Below are positions 51,739-61,737 of a stretch of 64,000 bases of DNA, one piece after another. Source of the stretch: Prochlorococcus sp. MIT 1314 (GTDB taxonomy: Bacteria > Cyanobacteriota > Cyanobacteriia > PCC-6307 > Cyanobiaceae). Every line of letters starts with the position of its first letter. Position 1 is the stretch's first letter. The stretch covers positions 1,488,001 to 1,552,000 of the forward strand of contig NZ_CP139300.1 in NCBI RefSeq assembly GCF_034093315.1, written 5' to 3'. Under the pieces are notes generated by a model. It saw nothing but the letters and a program-made list of their open reading frames with translations. It searched no databases and was not told the DNA's origin. A program made the position numbers and the translations under genes.

Positions 51739-54498
51739 ATGAGATATTCATGGCGTGAGATTAGAATAAATGCTTATAAGTTTTCGAAAGATTGGGCGGG
51801 TAAAGGTTATGAAAAGGGACAAAAACAAATTTTCTACTACGAATTCTTTCAGATTTTTGGAATTAAATTCCAGCGTGTTGCACTTTTCGAAAAATATGTA
51901 AAAAAGCTAAATAACAAAAAAGGATTCATTGATCTTTTCATGCCTGGTAAAATGCTTGTTGAACAAAAAAGCAAAGGTGGCAACTTAATTGATGCTCATG
52001 ATCAAGCGATAGAATATTTTGAAGGATTGAAAGATCATGAGTTACCCGATTATGTTTTATTGTCTGATTTTCAGAATTTTGAACTATATAATCTTGTAGA
52101 AAAATCAGTTTCCAAATTTAAACTTTCAGAATTATCTGAACATATTGAAAAGTTTGGCTTCATAGTAGGAGTTGAAAAAAAAGTATTTCAAGATCAAGAT
52201 CCAGTAAATATTAAAGCAGCCTCACTTATAAGTGATCTGTATGATGAGTTATCAATTTCTGGATATCGAGGGGAAGAACTCGGACAATTTTTGATAAGGA
52301 TTGTTTTTTGTCTTTTTGCTGACGACACAGGTATTTTCGAACAAAGAGGTCAATTCTATGAATTTATCGATACGAAAACAAAAGAAGATGGTTCAGATAC
52401 TGGAGAGTTTCTATCAAAACTTTTTGAGGTATTAAATACTCCTTTAGATGCAAGATACAACACTCTGGATGATGATATTAATCAATTCCAATACGTTAAT
52501 GGGGAATTATTTGCCGAAAGATTAAGAATACCCTCCTTTAATTTTGAAATGCGACAAAAGTTACTTAAGGCTTCAGCTTTTGACTGGTCTCAAATTTCTC
52601 CAGCAATTTTTGGCTCACTATTTCAAACTGTCATGGAAAATGAAAATAAAAACTTAAGAAGGAAAATTGGTGCACACTACACGACTGAAAGAAACATATT
52701 AAAAGTTATTAAACCTTTATTTATGGATGAATTATGGACAGAGTTTTTAAAATTAAAACAACGGAAAGATAGCGGTAGGAAAAAAGATTTAAAGTTATTC
52801 CAAAAAAAATTGTCTGAATTGAAATTTCTTGATCCTGCTTGTGGGTGTGGCAATTTTCTTATTATTTCCTATAGAGAGCTGCGAAAACTTGAAATTGAAA
52901 TTATCAGAGAAATATATACTCATGAAGAGGGTTCTGTTCAACTAGCATTTGATGCAAAATCATTATCAATGATTGATGTAGATCAATTTTATGGATTTGA
53001 ATTAGAAGGATTTCCATCAAAAATTGCAGAAGTTGCAATGTGGATGATGGATCATCTTATGAACAATCAACTTAGTTTGGAATTTGGTCAGACATTCATA
53101 AGACTTCCTCTTTCAAAATCGCCACAAATATTTAATTGCGATGCATTAGAAATTAATTGGAATGACTTTTTGGGTTATGAAAAATGCAATTATATTTTTG
53201 GTAATCCGCCTTTTGTTGGTCAAAAGTTTCAAAGTGAGTCTCAAAGAAAACAATTACAAAGAATCTGTAAAACAGCAAAATGTGGGAAAACTATTGATTA
53301 TGTCAGCGCTTGGTTTTTAAAAGCTTCTGAATTTATGAACAAAGGAAATTGTCAAATAGCTTTTGTTGCAACAAATTCAATTTCTCAAGGAGAGCAAGTT
53401 TCACAATTATGGCCAAATCTTTTTCGGGAATATAAAGTACTGATAAATTTTGCACATAGAACTTTCGCATGGGGTTCAGATGCTAGAGGAAAAGCTAACG
53501 TTCACGTTGTAATAATTGGTTTAATAAATGAGTCAAATGAATCTAAGAAGAAAAGCCTATACTCTTATGATGATATTGAAGGTGATCCAACTATATCATT
53601 TCATAAAAAAATTTCTCCTTACCTTATTGATGCTTCAAAGTTAAATAATCCAAATATAACAGTCAAAACATCTACTAAACCTATCAATGGTCTTCCAATT
53701 TTGAAATGTGGTTCTAAACCAGTCGACGGCGGTAATTATATTTTTAAGGATGGTGAGAAAGATTTATTTATAAATAAAGAACCTCTAGCACAAAAATTCA
53801 TAAAACCTTTTATTGGTAGTAAAGAATTTATTAATGGCGGGCAGAGATGGATACTTACGCTAAAGGATGCTATGCCTAATCAAATTTCTGAAATGCCTAA
53901 TGTCAAAGATCGCATTCAAAAAGTAAAGGAATTTAGATTATCTAAAACAAGGGAGGCTACAAAAAAACAGGCAGCAACTCCGTTGCTTTTTGAAGATAAC
54001 GTTTTACCAACCTCGCCTTTTCTTGCTGTTCCCCAATGCAGTGCAAACAAAAGAGAATACATTCCTATTGGATGGCTCGAACCTCCAATTATTCCTAGTG
54101 ATAAATTAAGAATTATCCTTAATGCCAAAAAATATATTTTTTCAATATTAGTATCTTCAATGCATATGTCTTGGGTAAGACATTTTGGGGGAAGAATTAA
54201 AAGTGATTTTCAGTATTCGGTTCATATTTTATATAATAATTTCCCCCTTCCTAAAAATTTAGACAACCATATAAATAAATTGAACTTATCAGCTGATGAA
54301 ATTTTAAAAGAAAGAAATCATTTCCCAAATATTCCTCTTTCAGATTTATACGACCCTATTTCAATGCCAACTGACTTAAAGAAGTCACATATTAAAAATG
54401 ATAAATTAGTCGAAAAAATATATAGAAAAAAACCTTTTAAATCAGATCTTGAAAGAGCTGAATATTTACTAAATTTGTATGAAAAACTTTATTGCTAG
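51739..54498 (+). CDS. MmeI-like type IIL restriction-modification enzyme
   Basis: A 919-aa single-chain enzyme. The N-terminal nuclease has D65-X9-E75-Q-K77 in FIDLFMPGKMLVEQKSKG, the spacing described for MmeI. A helical connector leads to the N6-adenine methyltransferase with SAM motif FLDPACGCGNF (363-373) and catalytic NPPF (489-492). The C-terminal region after about 620 is the target-recognition domain. The length equals that of MmeI. Such enzymes methylate one strand for protection and cut about 20 bases away, with specificity set by the recognition domain. It needs no partner gene. Confidence 0.9.
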   Translation: MRYSWREIRINAYKFSKDWAGKGYEKGQKQIFYYEFFQIFGIKFQRVALFEKYVKKLNNKKGFIDLFMPGKMLVEQKSKGGNLIDAHDQAIEYFEGLKDHELPDYVLLSDFQNFELYNLVEKSVSKFKLSELSEHIEKFGFIVGVEKKVFQDQDPVNIKAASLISDLYDELSISGYRGEELGQFLIRIVFCLFADDTGIFEQRGQFYEFIDTKTKEDGSDTGEFLSKLFEVLNTPLDARYNTLDDDINQFQYVNGELFAERLRIPSFNFEMRQKLLKASAFDWSQISPAIFGSLFQTVMENENKNLRRKIGAHYTTERNILKVIKPLFMDELWTEFLKLKQRKDSGRKKDLKLFQKKLSELKFLDPACGCGNFLIISYRELRKLEIEIIREIYTHEEGSVQLAFDAKSLSMIDVDQFYGFELEGFPSKIAEVAMWMMDHLMNNQLSLEFGQTFIRLPLSKSPQIFNCDALEINWNDFLGYEKCNYIFGNPPFVGQKFQSESQRKQLQRICKTAKCGKTIDYVSAWFLKASEFMNKGNCQIAFVATNSISQGEQVSQLWPNLFREYKVLINFAHRTFAWGSDARGKANVHVVIIGLINESNESKKKSLYSYDDIEGDPTISFHKKISPYLIDASKLNNPNITVKTSTKPINGLPILKCGSKPVDGGNYIFKDGEKDLFINKEPLAQKFIKPFIGSKEFINGGQRWILTLKDAMPNQISEMPNVKDRIQKVKEFRLSKTREATKKQAATPLLFEDNVLPTSPFLAVPQCSANKREYIPIGWLEPPIIPSDKLRIILNAKKYIFSILVSSMHMSWVRHFGGRIKSDFQYSVHILYNNFPLPKNLDNHINKLNLSADEILKERNHFPNIPLSDLYDPISMPTDLKKSHIKNDKLVEKIYRKKPFKSDLERAEYLLNLYEKLYC

Positions 54499-54525
54499 GC
54501 GTTCGAGTCATATTTATAGTTTTGT

Positions 54526-55305
54526 TCATGCAGCTTTAAGGCCATTTTTTTGTGCCAAAGAAAAGGATTTGGTGCCCTGCAGTCTTAAAAGTCGCGGAAT
54601 ATTATTAGCCACAATCCCTATTTTGTTTGTCGGGAGCAGGGCGGCCATGAGATCAGATTTCTCCTGATCTTCGTAACCTGCAGCGGTTAGCACTTGCAGG
54701 TTTGGGAATATATCATCATGACGATCTTGGCTTGTATCAATAAGCTCATCTTGCTTGCCACCCATTGAAAAAATTACGATAAAGTTTTTCGGTATTTTGC
54801 CTTCTTTGTTTGCTTTTTTAAAATCAGATACCTGCTTGGAATAAGTGTAAAATAAAATATTTGGATTGTTCTCAGCAATATCAAGCCAATCTAAAAGATA
54901 TCGGTAAGAGAAAAAGTCGCCAGCATCGTGAATTCTGACAGCTTTTCCTCCTGAAGTGACCCACCAGTCAAAGTCCTGTCTAGTTTCCCAGTCAAAAGAA
55001 TGTGCCTCGCCTGTTGGTCTAAATTTTTTCGCTTTGAGTTCATTTTGGAGTTTTTGCTTCCAGGCAAATGGGTCACTCATATACTCTTCCAAGTTTTTTG
55101 TGTGCGCGTTGACGACAGGTCTAAACGTATATCGCCCAGTCCTTGCGTAACACAACGCTGCACAAATCCCAGCATTGGGACAGGTTTTTATACGGCCGAA
55201 CTTGTCACTTTTGGCCACCAATGCGGGAATTGACCATACAAAAATACCCAGACCTGCAAGTTCAGAGTTGCCTTTTCGGAGTAGGTCCCGTTTTTGTGTG
55301 CTCAT
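54526..55305 (-). CDS. Phage Gp88-like protein
   Basis: A 259-aa soluble protein with a pattern known from phage Gp88-type proteins: KTCPNAGICAALCYARTGRY near residue 40 (Cys cluster, metal-binding look), VRIHDAGDFFSYRYLLDWLD and NILFYTYSKQVSDFKKANKE. No activity is established for the family. It is richer in G+C than the neighbours, supporting a phage or mobile-element origin, and it lies between the restriction gene and the tRNA boundary. Confidence 0.75.
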   Translation of the reverse strand: MSTQKRDLLRKGNSELAGLGIFVWSIPALVAKSDKFGRIKTCPNAGICAALCYARTGRYTFRPVVNAHTKNLEEYMSDPFAWKQKLQNELKAKKFRPTGEAHSFDWETRQDFDWWVTSGGKAVRIHDAGDFFSYRYLLDWLDIAENNPNILFYTYSKQVSDFKKANKEGKIPKNFIVIFSMGGKQDELIDTSQDRHDDIFPNLQVLTAAGYEDQEKSDLMAALLPTNKIGIVANNIPRLLRLQGTKSFSLAQKNGLKAA

Positions 55306-55450
55306 GTACTTATAGTTGTGTCTTTGGGTGAGCGGTGGAGTTTATTTTTTTTCGGATATTAGGATTAATTTAATCTATATTTTAATTAGTAACTTTATAA
55401 GGTTAACAATTTCTTAAAAAAATAAAACCCCACTGCGCATGTACAAAAAC

Positions 55451-55657
55451 CTAATTAATTTTCTTATGGCTATATAAATGATTAGGTCTTCCATTACCAT
55501 TTTTTTGATCTTGTCTGATTATTATTTCTTCTGAAAATAAGTGCCTCAATATTCTTCGTGTATGTTGCTCACTAAAGCCTATATTATTTGAAATATCTTT
55601 TAAATCTAAATAATCGTTTTTCTGTTTTAATAATTCTAAAATTTTATGTCGACATAT
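55451..55657 (-). pseudogene. Remnant of a winged helix-turn-helix regulator
   Basis: An open stretch of about 68 codons reads ILELLKQKNDYLDLKDISNN and IGFSEQHTRRILRHLFSEEI, then a wing (GNGRPNHLYSH), as in ArsR/MarR-like regulators. A stop codon lies immediately upstream and there is no ATG, GTG or TTG in a suitable place. The upstream cut coincides with the palindrome ATATCTAGATAT. It looks like a truncated gene at the island edge. Confidence 0.5.
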
Positions 55658-55729
55658 CTAGATATATCTGGCTAATAATCAATTTTAATCAATTTCTTAT
55701 AACTTCTATTGTAGCAATGCTTTTGGCCA

Positions 55730-55801
<72 letters not shown>

Positions 55802-55810
55802 AATTTAAAG

Positions 55811-55892
55811 TGGGCCGGGTTGGATTTGAACCAACGTAGGCAGAGCCAGCGGATTTACAGTCCGCCCCCTTTAACCACTCGGGCACCGACCC
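55811..55892 (-). tRNA. trnY: tRNA-Tyr (GTA)
   Basis: A class II tRNA with a long variable arm. The acceptor stem GGGTCGG pairs with CCGGCCC, the anticodon loop CTGTAAA carries GTA, and the T-arm reads TTGGTTCAAATCCAA. It lies 9 bases upstream of tRNA-Thr, so the two are co-transcribed. CCA is not encoded. Confidence 0.95.
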
Positions 55893-55991
55893 CCACTATT
55901 TGAACTTATCAGTTAATGGACACTTTGTGTGAAATTGTTTTGGTTTTTTTGTTTCTTTCTAGATAGCATTTGTAAAGAAAAGACTTTATTG

Positions 55992-56435
55992 ATGATGAAT
56001 ATTTTATTGATAAATGGCCCAAATTTAAATTTATTGGGAACTAGAGAACCTGAAATATATGGTAAAAAAACATTGAGTGATCTAGAAAAAGATTTAACTA
56101 AAGTTGCTAAAGAAAAGAGTATTAATCTTGAATGCTTTCAAAGTAATCATGAAGGAGAAATAGTAGATAAAATTCAGGAGTCTGTTAAAAATATCCAAGG
56201 TATTCTTATAAATGCTGGCGCTTTTACTCATACCTCGATTTCTATTCGTGATGCTTTAATTGGATCAAAAATTCCATTTGTAGAGTTACATATTTCAAAT
56301 ATTTATAGTAGAGAAGACTTTCGTAAAGAATCTTTTCTTACAGATAAAGCCATAGGAATAATTAGTGGCTTCGGCATATCAAGTTATTCCCTAGCTCTTG
56401 AGGGTATTATTGGGTATTTAAGTAGTAAAGATTAA
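55992..56435 (+). CDS. aroQ: 3-dehydroquinate dehydratase, type II
   Basis: A 147-aa shikimate-pathway enzyme that dehydrates 3-dehydroquinate. The signature [20 protein letters not shown] is at the N-terminus with the catalytic Tyr; [28 protein letters not shown] and [14 protein letters not shown] follow, with catalytic His in the last. I chose the ATG at 55992 because earlier in-frame GTG codons add a non-homologous hydrophobic stretch. It abuts miaE (TAAATG). Confidence 0.93.
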   Translation: MMNILLINGPNLNLLGTREPEIYGKKTLSDLEKDLTKVAKEKSINLECFQSNHEGEIVDKIQESVKNIQGILINAGAFTHTSISIRDALIGSKIPFVELHISNIYSREDFRKESFLTDKAIGIISGFGISSYSLALEGIIGYLSSKD

Positions 56436-57044
56436 ATGCTAGTCGATTTTAAAAGGCCTTCTTCACAAATTAAATATTTATCCTCATTAACCTCAGATGA
56501 GTGGATCAAACTCGCATTATCTAATCCAAAAGATATTCTTATAGACCATGCTCATTGTGAAAGAAAAGCAGCTGGAGTAGCTATTCAATTGATGTTTAGA
56601 TATCCATCAGAACCAAATCTGGCAGAAGTTCTAAGTCCAATTGCGAGAGAGGAATTAGAGCATTTTGAAAAAATACTTTATTTTTTAAAGGATCTTGGTC
56701 ATTCTCTTGAGTCCTTAAAACCTCCTCCATATGGTGCCGAGTTGTCAAAGAATATAAGAAAGGAAGAGCCTAATAGAATGCTTGATAGTTTCTTAATCGC
56801 AGGACTGATTGAAGCAAGAAGTCATGAAAGATTAGGTTTGCTAGCTCTTAATTGTGAAGACGAATCCTTTAAAGCCCTTTATGAGTCTCTGCTTGAGAGT
56901 GAGGCAAGACATTTTGGAGTTTATTGGAAATTAGCGCAAACTAAATTTCCTAAAGACCAAACTTTTATAAGGTTACAGGAATTATCTAAAATTGAGTCAG
57001 AAATTCTTGCTGAGACTTTTATGATGCCAAGGGTTCATAGCTAA
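56436..57044 (+). CDS. miaE: tRNA-(ms2io6A) hydroxylase, MiaE type
   Basis: A 202-aa di-iron ferritin-like enzyme. Ligand motifs are visible: DHAHCERKAAGVA, REELEHFEKIL, EARSHERLGLLAL and ESEARHFGVYWKL. MiaE hydroxylates the isopentenyl group of modified A37 in tRNA. Its start abuts the aroQ stop, so the two share a transcript. Confidence 0.9.
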   Translation: MLVDFKRPSSQIKYLSSLTSDEWIKLALSNPKDILIDHAHCERKAAGVAIQLMFRYPSEPNLAEVLSPIAREELEHFEKILYFLKDLGHSLESLKPPPYGAELSKNIRKEEPNRMLDSFLIAGLIEARSHERLGLLALNCEDESFKALYESLLESEARHFGVYWKLAQTKFPKDQTFIRLQELSKIESEILAETFMMPRVHS

Positions 57045-57061
57045 AAATAATAAGATTAAGA

Positions 57062-57817
57062 ATGTTAATAAAAAAAATTTTTGCAGTTTTTAAAGGTTAC
57101 AAAAATGATTCAGCATCATTGACCATCGTTGGTGTTGGCCCTGGAGATCCATCGCTTTTAACAATTGCTGCCGTGGATACAATAAAAAAAGCTAAAGTTA
57201 TAGTTTTTCCAATATCAGATGATAATAAAAAGAGTTTTGCCGCAGAAATAGTCAAGAAATATACGAAATTTAAAAAAAATATACCTATTATCTTTCCAAT
57301 GGCAAGGAAGGATTTTGATCCTGATGAAATATGGTCTAATGCTGTAGAGAAAATTGTGAAATTTATAAAAAATGGTGAATCAGTTGTTTTACTTTGTCTT
57401 GGAGATACTTCATTATTTGCAAGTTCTTCGAATATTTTGAGGATAATAAAGCATAATTATCCAGAAATCACTACCAAAACCATACCTGGTATTTCCTCTG
57501 TGTCAGCGGCAGCGGCTTTGAATGATTTTGATTTAGTGAAAAAAAACGAGACCTTGATCATTAAGGAATGCCCTTCTTCAAATTTAGAAATAACCTCACT
57601 AATAAGGGAATGCAAAGGAAAGAGAATAGTGTTGGTTATTATGAAAGTTGGGAAAAGATGGAATTTAGTCAGAGATATTTTAAAAAAAGAGCATATCATC
57701 AATACAACATTAATAGCTTTAAGTGTTGGTATGCCTGATCAAATTATTCAATATGCTTCACAGTACAAAGAGGCTTTTATGCCTTATTTTTCATTAATTT
57801 TGATAAGATTCGATTAA
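57062..57817 (+). CDS. cobI: Precorrin-2 C20-methyltransferase
   Basis: A 251-aa SAM-dependent methyltransferase of corrin biosynthesis (cobalamin pathway). The N-terminal IVGVGPGDPSLLTIAA is the SAM loop; LLCLGDTSLFASSSNILRI and KTIPGISSVSAAAALNDF are family segments that carry the substrate site. The overlapping stop-start (TAATG) links it to the following DUF1823 gene. Confidence 0.9.
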   Translation: MLIKKIFAVFKGYKNDSASLTIVGVGPGDPSLLTIAAVDTIKKAKVIVFPISDDNKKSFAAEIVKKYTKFKKNIPIIFPMARKDFDPDEIWSNAVEKIVKFIKNGESVVLLCLGDTSLFASSSNILRIIKHNYPEITTKTIPGISSVSAAAALNDFDLVKKNETLIIKECPSSNLEITSLIRECKGKRIVLVIMKVGKRWNLVRDILKKEHIINTTLIALSVGMPDQIIQYASQYKEAFMPYFSLILIRFD

Positions 57818-58302
57818 TGAATAAAACAGAAAATTTTGCAGAAAATCAATTTACTTGGCAAATATGTAAGAAATTATTATTGATCGTTCTTGAAGATAAG
57901 GTTAGTGATGTTTTTGTTTGCGAATTAGTTTGGGAAAGACTTTTTTATATTAGAGATTCACCTACAAATGATTGGGTCTCTAGTTTATTAACTCCTACTT
58001 ATTGGTCAGGAAAATTTGTAAAAGCTCCTCAAATCATTTCAGAGCGAAACGCATCAGTACATTTGACTCGGTCTATCCCAAAGGAATATAAGCAGGGATT
58101 GAAAAATTTTCTTAATTTTAAGGGCTATAGGATTAATGAACTCTATCCAAGGAGAACTAGAAGAGCGACCGCAGTAAATTGGTTGATCTATTGGGCTCTT
58201 GAAAATGATTGCTTTTCAAATAATGATGTTGAGATACCAAGGCCTAGTTCACCACCTTCTAATCCAGTAAAGGGACATTTTGGTGATCCAGAAATCAAAT
58301 AA
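57817..58302 (+). CDS. DUF1823-family protein
   Basis: A 161-aa conserved cyanobacterial protein. It has the IPKEYKQGLKNFLNFKGYRI and ELYPRRTRRATAVNWLIYWA segments typical of DUF1823 and a Pro-rich tail (IPRPSSPPSNPVKGHFGDPE). Function unknown. It sits between cobI and der in what looks like a conserved order. Confidence 0.75.
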   Translation: MNKTENFAENQFTWQICKKLLLIVLEDKVSDVFVCELVWERLFYIRDSPTNDWVSSLLTPTYWSGKFVKAPQIISERNASVHLTRSIPKEYKQGLKNFLNFKGYRINELYPRRTRRATAVNWLIYWALENDCFSNNDVEIPRPSSPPSNPVKGHFGDPEIK

Positions 58303-58376
58303 GTTTCTCTGAATAAGGTAAATGATTCTATTAAAGGTATAGTTGTAATGGATAGTACTTTCTTTGGAGAGAAGAA

Positions 58377-59750
58377 TTGATTCTCCCTACAATAGCAATT
58401 ATCGGAAGACCTAACGTTGGGAAATCTACCTTAGTTAATCGTCTTTGCCAAAGTAATGATGCAATAGTGTTTGATAAGCCTGGTGTCACAAGAGATAGAA
58501 CTTATCAAAATGCTTCATGGGGAGGTAAGGAATTTCAAATAGTTGATACTGGAGGTTTAGTTTTTGATGATGATAGTGAATTTCTCCCAGAGATAAGAAC
58601 GCAAGTTTTCTTGGCACTAGAAGAGGCTTCACTCGCTTTACTGGTGGTAGATGGAAATCAAGGAGTTACTGATGGTGATTTGTCAATCGCAAAATGGTTG
58701 AGAAACTCAAGCTGTAAAACAATTGTTGCTGTTAATAAATGCGAATCGACTACTCTTGGAATCTCTTTAGCTTCAGAGTTCTGGAAATTAGGATTGGGTG
58801 AACCTTATCCTGTTTCGGCTATTCATGGTTCAGGTACTGGAGATCTTTTAGATCTCGTTATTGGTGAACTTCCTGAAAATAATATCCTTGATGATGAAGA
58901 AAAGATAATGATGTCAATTATTGGTAGGCCTAATGTTGGTAAATCTAGTTTGTTAAATTCAATCTGTGGAGAAAAAAGAGCAATAGTTAGTGACATTAGT
59001 GGTACTACAACTGATTCAATAGATACGCTTATTAAAAAAGGTGATAATCATTGGAAAATTATTGATACTGCAGGGATTAGAAGAAAGAAAAATGTTAAAT
59101 ACGGCACTGAATTCTTTGGTATTAATAGGGCTTTTAAATCTATAGATAGAAGTGATGTTTGTGTTTTAGTTATAGATGCTATTGATGGAGTAACTGATCA
59201 AGACCAGAAGCTGGCTGGGCGCATAGAAGAACAAGGCAGAGCTTGCATTATTGTTGTAAATAAATGGGATCTTGTAGAAAAAAATAGTTCAACAATTTAT
59301 CAAGTAGAAAAAGAACTTAGATCTAAACTTTATTTTTTACACTGGTCAAAAATGATTTTTATATCTGCCCTAACTGGTCAAAGAGTTGATAATATTTTTG
59401 AGCATGCTCTTAATGCTGTAAATCAACATAGAAGAAGAGTTACAACATCTGTAGTTAATGAAGTACTTAAAGAATCAATCAGTTGGAAAAGTCCTCCAAC
59501 TAAGAGAAGCGGCAAGCAAGGTAGGCTTTATTACGGTACTCAAGTAAAGAACAAACCTCCCACTTTTACTCTTTTTGTAAATGACCCTAAATTATTCGGA
59601 ATAACTTATAGAAGATATATTGAAAAACAAATTAGAGTAAATTTAGGTTTTGAAGGAACACCCCTCATTTTACTTTGGAGAGGAAAACAGCAAAGAGCTT
59701 TAAATAAAGAAGTCGAAAGAGAAAATATTGAGTTAATTCAAAAAGATTAA
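58377..59750 (+). CDS. der: Ribosome assembly GTPase Der (EngA)
   Basis: A 457-aa protein with two tandem GTPase domains and a C-terminal KH-like domain. The first G1 is [10 protein letters not shown] at about residues 9-18; the second is [10 protein letters not shown] near 183. NKCES and NKWDL are the two G4 motifs. Der acts in maturation of the 50S subunit. The start is TTG. It overlaps the following transporter gene by 1 base. Confidence 0.95.
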   Translation: MILPTIAIIGRPNVGKSTLVNRLCQSNDAIVFDKPGVTRDRTYQNASWGGKEFQIVDTGGLVFDDDSEFLPEIRTQVFLALEEASLALLVVDGNQGVTDGDLSIAKWLRNSSCKTIVAVNKCESTTLGISLASEFWKLGLGEPYPVSAIHGSGTGDLLDLVIGELPENNILDDEEKIMMSIIGRPNVGKSSLLNSICGEKRAIVSDISGTTTDSIDTLIKKGDNHWKIIDTAGIRRKKNVKYGTEFFGINRAFKSIDRSDVCVLVIDAIDGVTDQDQKLAGRIEEQGRACIIVVNKWDLVEKNSSTIYQVEKELRSKLYFLHWSKMIFISALTGQRVDNIFEHALNAVNQHRRRVTTSVVNEVLKESISWKSPPTKRSGKQGRLYYGTQVKNKPPTFTLFVNDPKLFGITYRRYIEKQIRVNLGFEGTPLILLWRGKQQRALNKEVERENIELIQKD

Positions 59751-60664
59751 TGAATTTGCTTACCAAATTTTCTGTTGGTCAATACGTTCATGGTAATAGC
59801 AGTTGGCTAAGAATTATAGATAGTAGATTAAAAATAATTATGGTAATGATATTTTTAATCACTCCAATTTGGGCAGGTCCAATATGGAGATTGAGTTTAG
59901 TGGGTTTTTTACTATTAATTACTTTTTTAAGTTTATTGCCATCTAGAGTATGGTGGCGATCATTATTTTTTCTCTCATGTTTGTCAATATTAATTGGATG
60001 TATATCAATACTTGCCTCGTCTGATATTCAATCTCTTGATGGCTACTTAAGAAATCCCAATGAGTTGCAAGTAGTACTGGAAAGCCAAAAAGAATGGAAT
60101 ATTTTGCAAATTCCTTCGCAGAAGATATGGTTTATTAATTTTGGTCCCTACAACTTATCAAGAAAAGCTTTTGAATTAGGAATAAAAACCTCAACCTTGA
60201 TTTTTACCGTTATTCATAGTGTTAATTTGATGCTTTTAACCACATTGCAAGAAGACATTGTATGGGGATTAAGTTGGTTTATGTATCCATTAAGAAAGAT
60301 TGGATTGCCTACTAGTAAGTGGCTTTTTCAGTTGTTAATTGCATTACGTTTTATTCCTCTAGTGCAGGAAGAATTTCAAAATATCATTAAATCAGTGTCA
60401 GTTAGATCAATAAATTTGCGAAGTTTAGGACTAAAGAAATCCTTTAATGTTTTATTAATCTTAGTGGAAAGGTTATTTCAAAATATATTCCTGAGAATTG
60501 ATCAAGGCGCAGAATCATTGCTTTCTAAGAAAGAAATTATTATAAAAACTAATAGATTTAGAACTTTTTATCCTTCTAAATCTATTAGTGTAATTGTTAA
60601 TACATTATCGATATGTTTTGTTTGCATAGCAATTTTTCTTAGAAAACAGTATGGTGCATTATAA
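59750..60664 (+). CDS. ecfT: Energy-coupling factor transporter membrane subunit (EcfT/CbiQ family)
   Basis: A 304-aa membrane protein: SWLRIIDSRLKIIMVMIFLI near the start, several transmembrane helices and ALRFIPLVQEEFQNIIKSVS-type coupling helices with the Ala-Arg-Gly-like region (SVRSINLRSLGLKKSF). EcfT connects ATPase subunits to a vitamin-binding S component. The transported vitamin is not shown here. Confidence 0.85.
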   Translation: MNLLTKFSVGQYVHGNSSWLRIIDSRLKIIMVMIFLITPIWAGPIWRLSLVGFLLLITFLSLLPSRVWWRSLFFLSCLSILIGCISILASSDIQSLDGYLRNPNELQVVLESQKEWNILQIPSQKIWFINFGPYNLSRKAFELGIKTSTLIFTVIHSVNLMLLTTLQEDIVWGLSWFMYPLRKIGLPTSKWLFQLLIALRFIPLVQEEFQNIIKSVSVRSINLRSLGLKKSFNVLLILVERLFQNIFLRIDQGAESLLSKKEIIIKTNRFRTFYPSKSISVIVNTLSICFVCIAIFLRKQYGAL

Positions 60665-60682
60665 ATAATTTAATATTTAAGT

Positions 60683-60949
60683 TTGAGTTCCGAGCGTTAT
60701 TTAAATCATCCAACATTTGGTATGTTGTACCAAGTCTCTCCTGGAAATGATGGAAGAGATATTTATGCAACCTTATATGCACAAAAAATGTTTTTTTTGG
60801 TGGAAATCAAACAGAGAGAAGTTATCTTTGAAGTTATACCTTATTTAGATGCCCGTAATCAGGCCGAAGTAAATCTTCAAAAAGCTAGAAGAAAAGGATC
60901 TGAAGATCTATCTAAATGGGAAAATTTATTCAAACAAACTTTCCTTTAA
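60683..60949 (+). CDS. pipX: PII-interacting protein PipX
   Basis: An 88-aa Tudor-like coactivator. The SERYLNHPTFGMLYQV opening, LYAQKMFFLVEIKQ and FEVIPYLDARNQAEVNLQKA match PipX. It binds either the nitrogen signal protein PII or the regulator NtcA, so it links nitrogen status to gene expression. The start is TTG. It is followed 3 bases later by pipY. Confidence 0.93.
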   Translation: MSSERYLNHPTFGMLYQVSPGNDGRDIYATLYAQKMFFLVEIKQREVIFEVIPYLDARNQAEVNLQKARRKGSEDLSKWENLFKQTFL

Positions 60950-60952
60950 AAG

Positions 60953-61588
60953 GTGAACCCTTCAAATTATTTAAAAATAAAAAATAAAATCCCATCAAAT
61001 GTAAATATTCTTGCAGTAAGTAAAGGATTTAAAAGTCAAGAAATCAAGACTATTCAAAATATAGGTCAGAATGATTTTGGTGAGAGTAAGTTTCAAGAGG
61101 CTTTTGAGAAGCAATTAATCCTAAAAGATCTTAAACAAATAAGATGGCACTTTATTGGACGAATACAAAGTAATAAGGTTAGAAAGATAGTGAAAAATTT
61201 TAAATATATTCATTCAGTAGATTCATTTGAAAAGTTGCAAAAAATTTCTAATATTTCATTTGAAGAGAAGAAAAATCCATTAATAATGCTGCAGGTTAAG
61301 TTTAGTAATGACCCTACTAAAGGAGGTTTTAATCCTGAACTTTTAATATTGAAATGGAGAGAAATTAAAGAATTGAAAAATATCACAATAACCGGTTTGA
61401 TGACTATTAATCCTAAAGGACTTAGCTCTAAAGAAAAATTAGCATTGTTTAAAAAATGTCGCTCTCTAGCGGATTCACTTCAACTGCCAGATTGTTCAAT
61501 GGGAATGTCAGGGGATTGGGAGGAAGCTATTGACGCTGGATCCACTTGGTTAAGATTAGGATCTTTAATTTTTGGAGATAGATCTTAA
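60953..61588 (+). CDS. pipY: PLP-homeostasis protein PipY (YggS/PLPBP family)
   Basis: A 211-aa pyridoxal-phosphate-binding alanine-racemase-like fold. The ILAVSKGFKSQEI segment carries the PLP lysine; WHFIGRIQSNKVRKI, TGLMTINPKG and GMSGDWEEAI are family motifs. It buffers PLP and affects amino-acid metabolism. The pipX-pipY pairing is conserved in cyanobacteria. The start is GTG. Confidence 0.92.
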   Translation: MNPSNYLKIKNKIPSNVNILAVSKGFKSQEIKTIQNIGQNDFGESKFQEAFEKQLILKDLKQIRWHFIGRIQSNKVRKIVKNFKYIHSVDSFEKLQKISNISFEEKKNPLIMLQVKFSNDPTKGGFNPELLILKWREIKELKNITITGLMTINPKGLSSKEKLALFKKCRSLADSLQLPDCSMGMSGDWEEAIDAGSTWLRLGSLIFGDRS

Positions 61589-61737
61589 TTAGTTATTTTT
61601 TATAAAAATCTTATCTATAAACTTGCAGTAAAGTACAAGTAACGTTATTTAAGTATAGGTAGTTTATTCATTTAAAAAATGAATCTATTACTTAAGGTTC
61701 TTATACCTTAGTAATCAATTTCAAGAGGATTTAAAAG

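Noticed and set aside
23551..55305. CRISPR array or cas genes
   Set aside because: No regularly spaced direct repeats and no Cas-like protein were found. The CHAT protease is not accompanied by a gRAMP effector.
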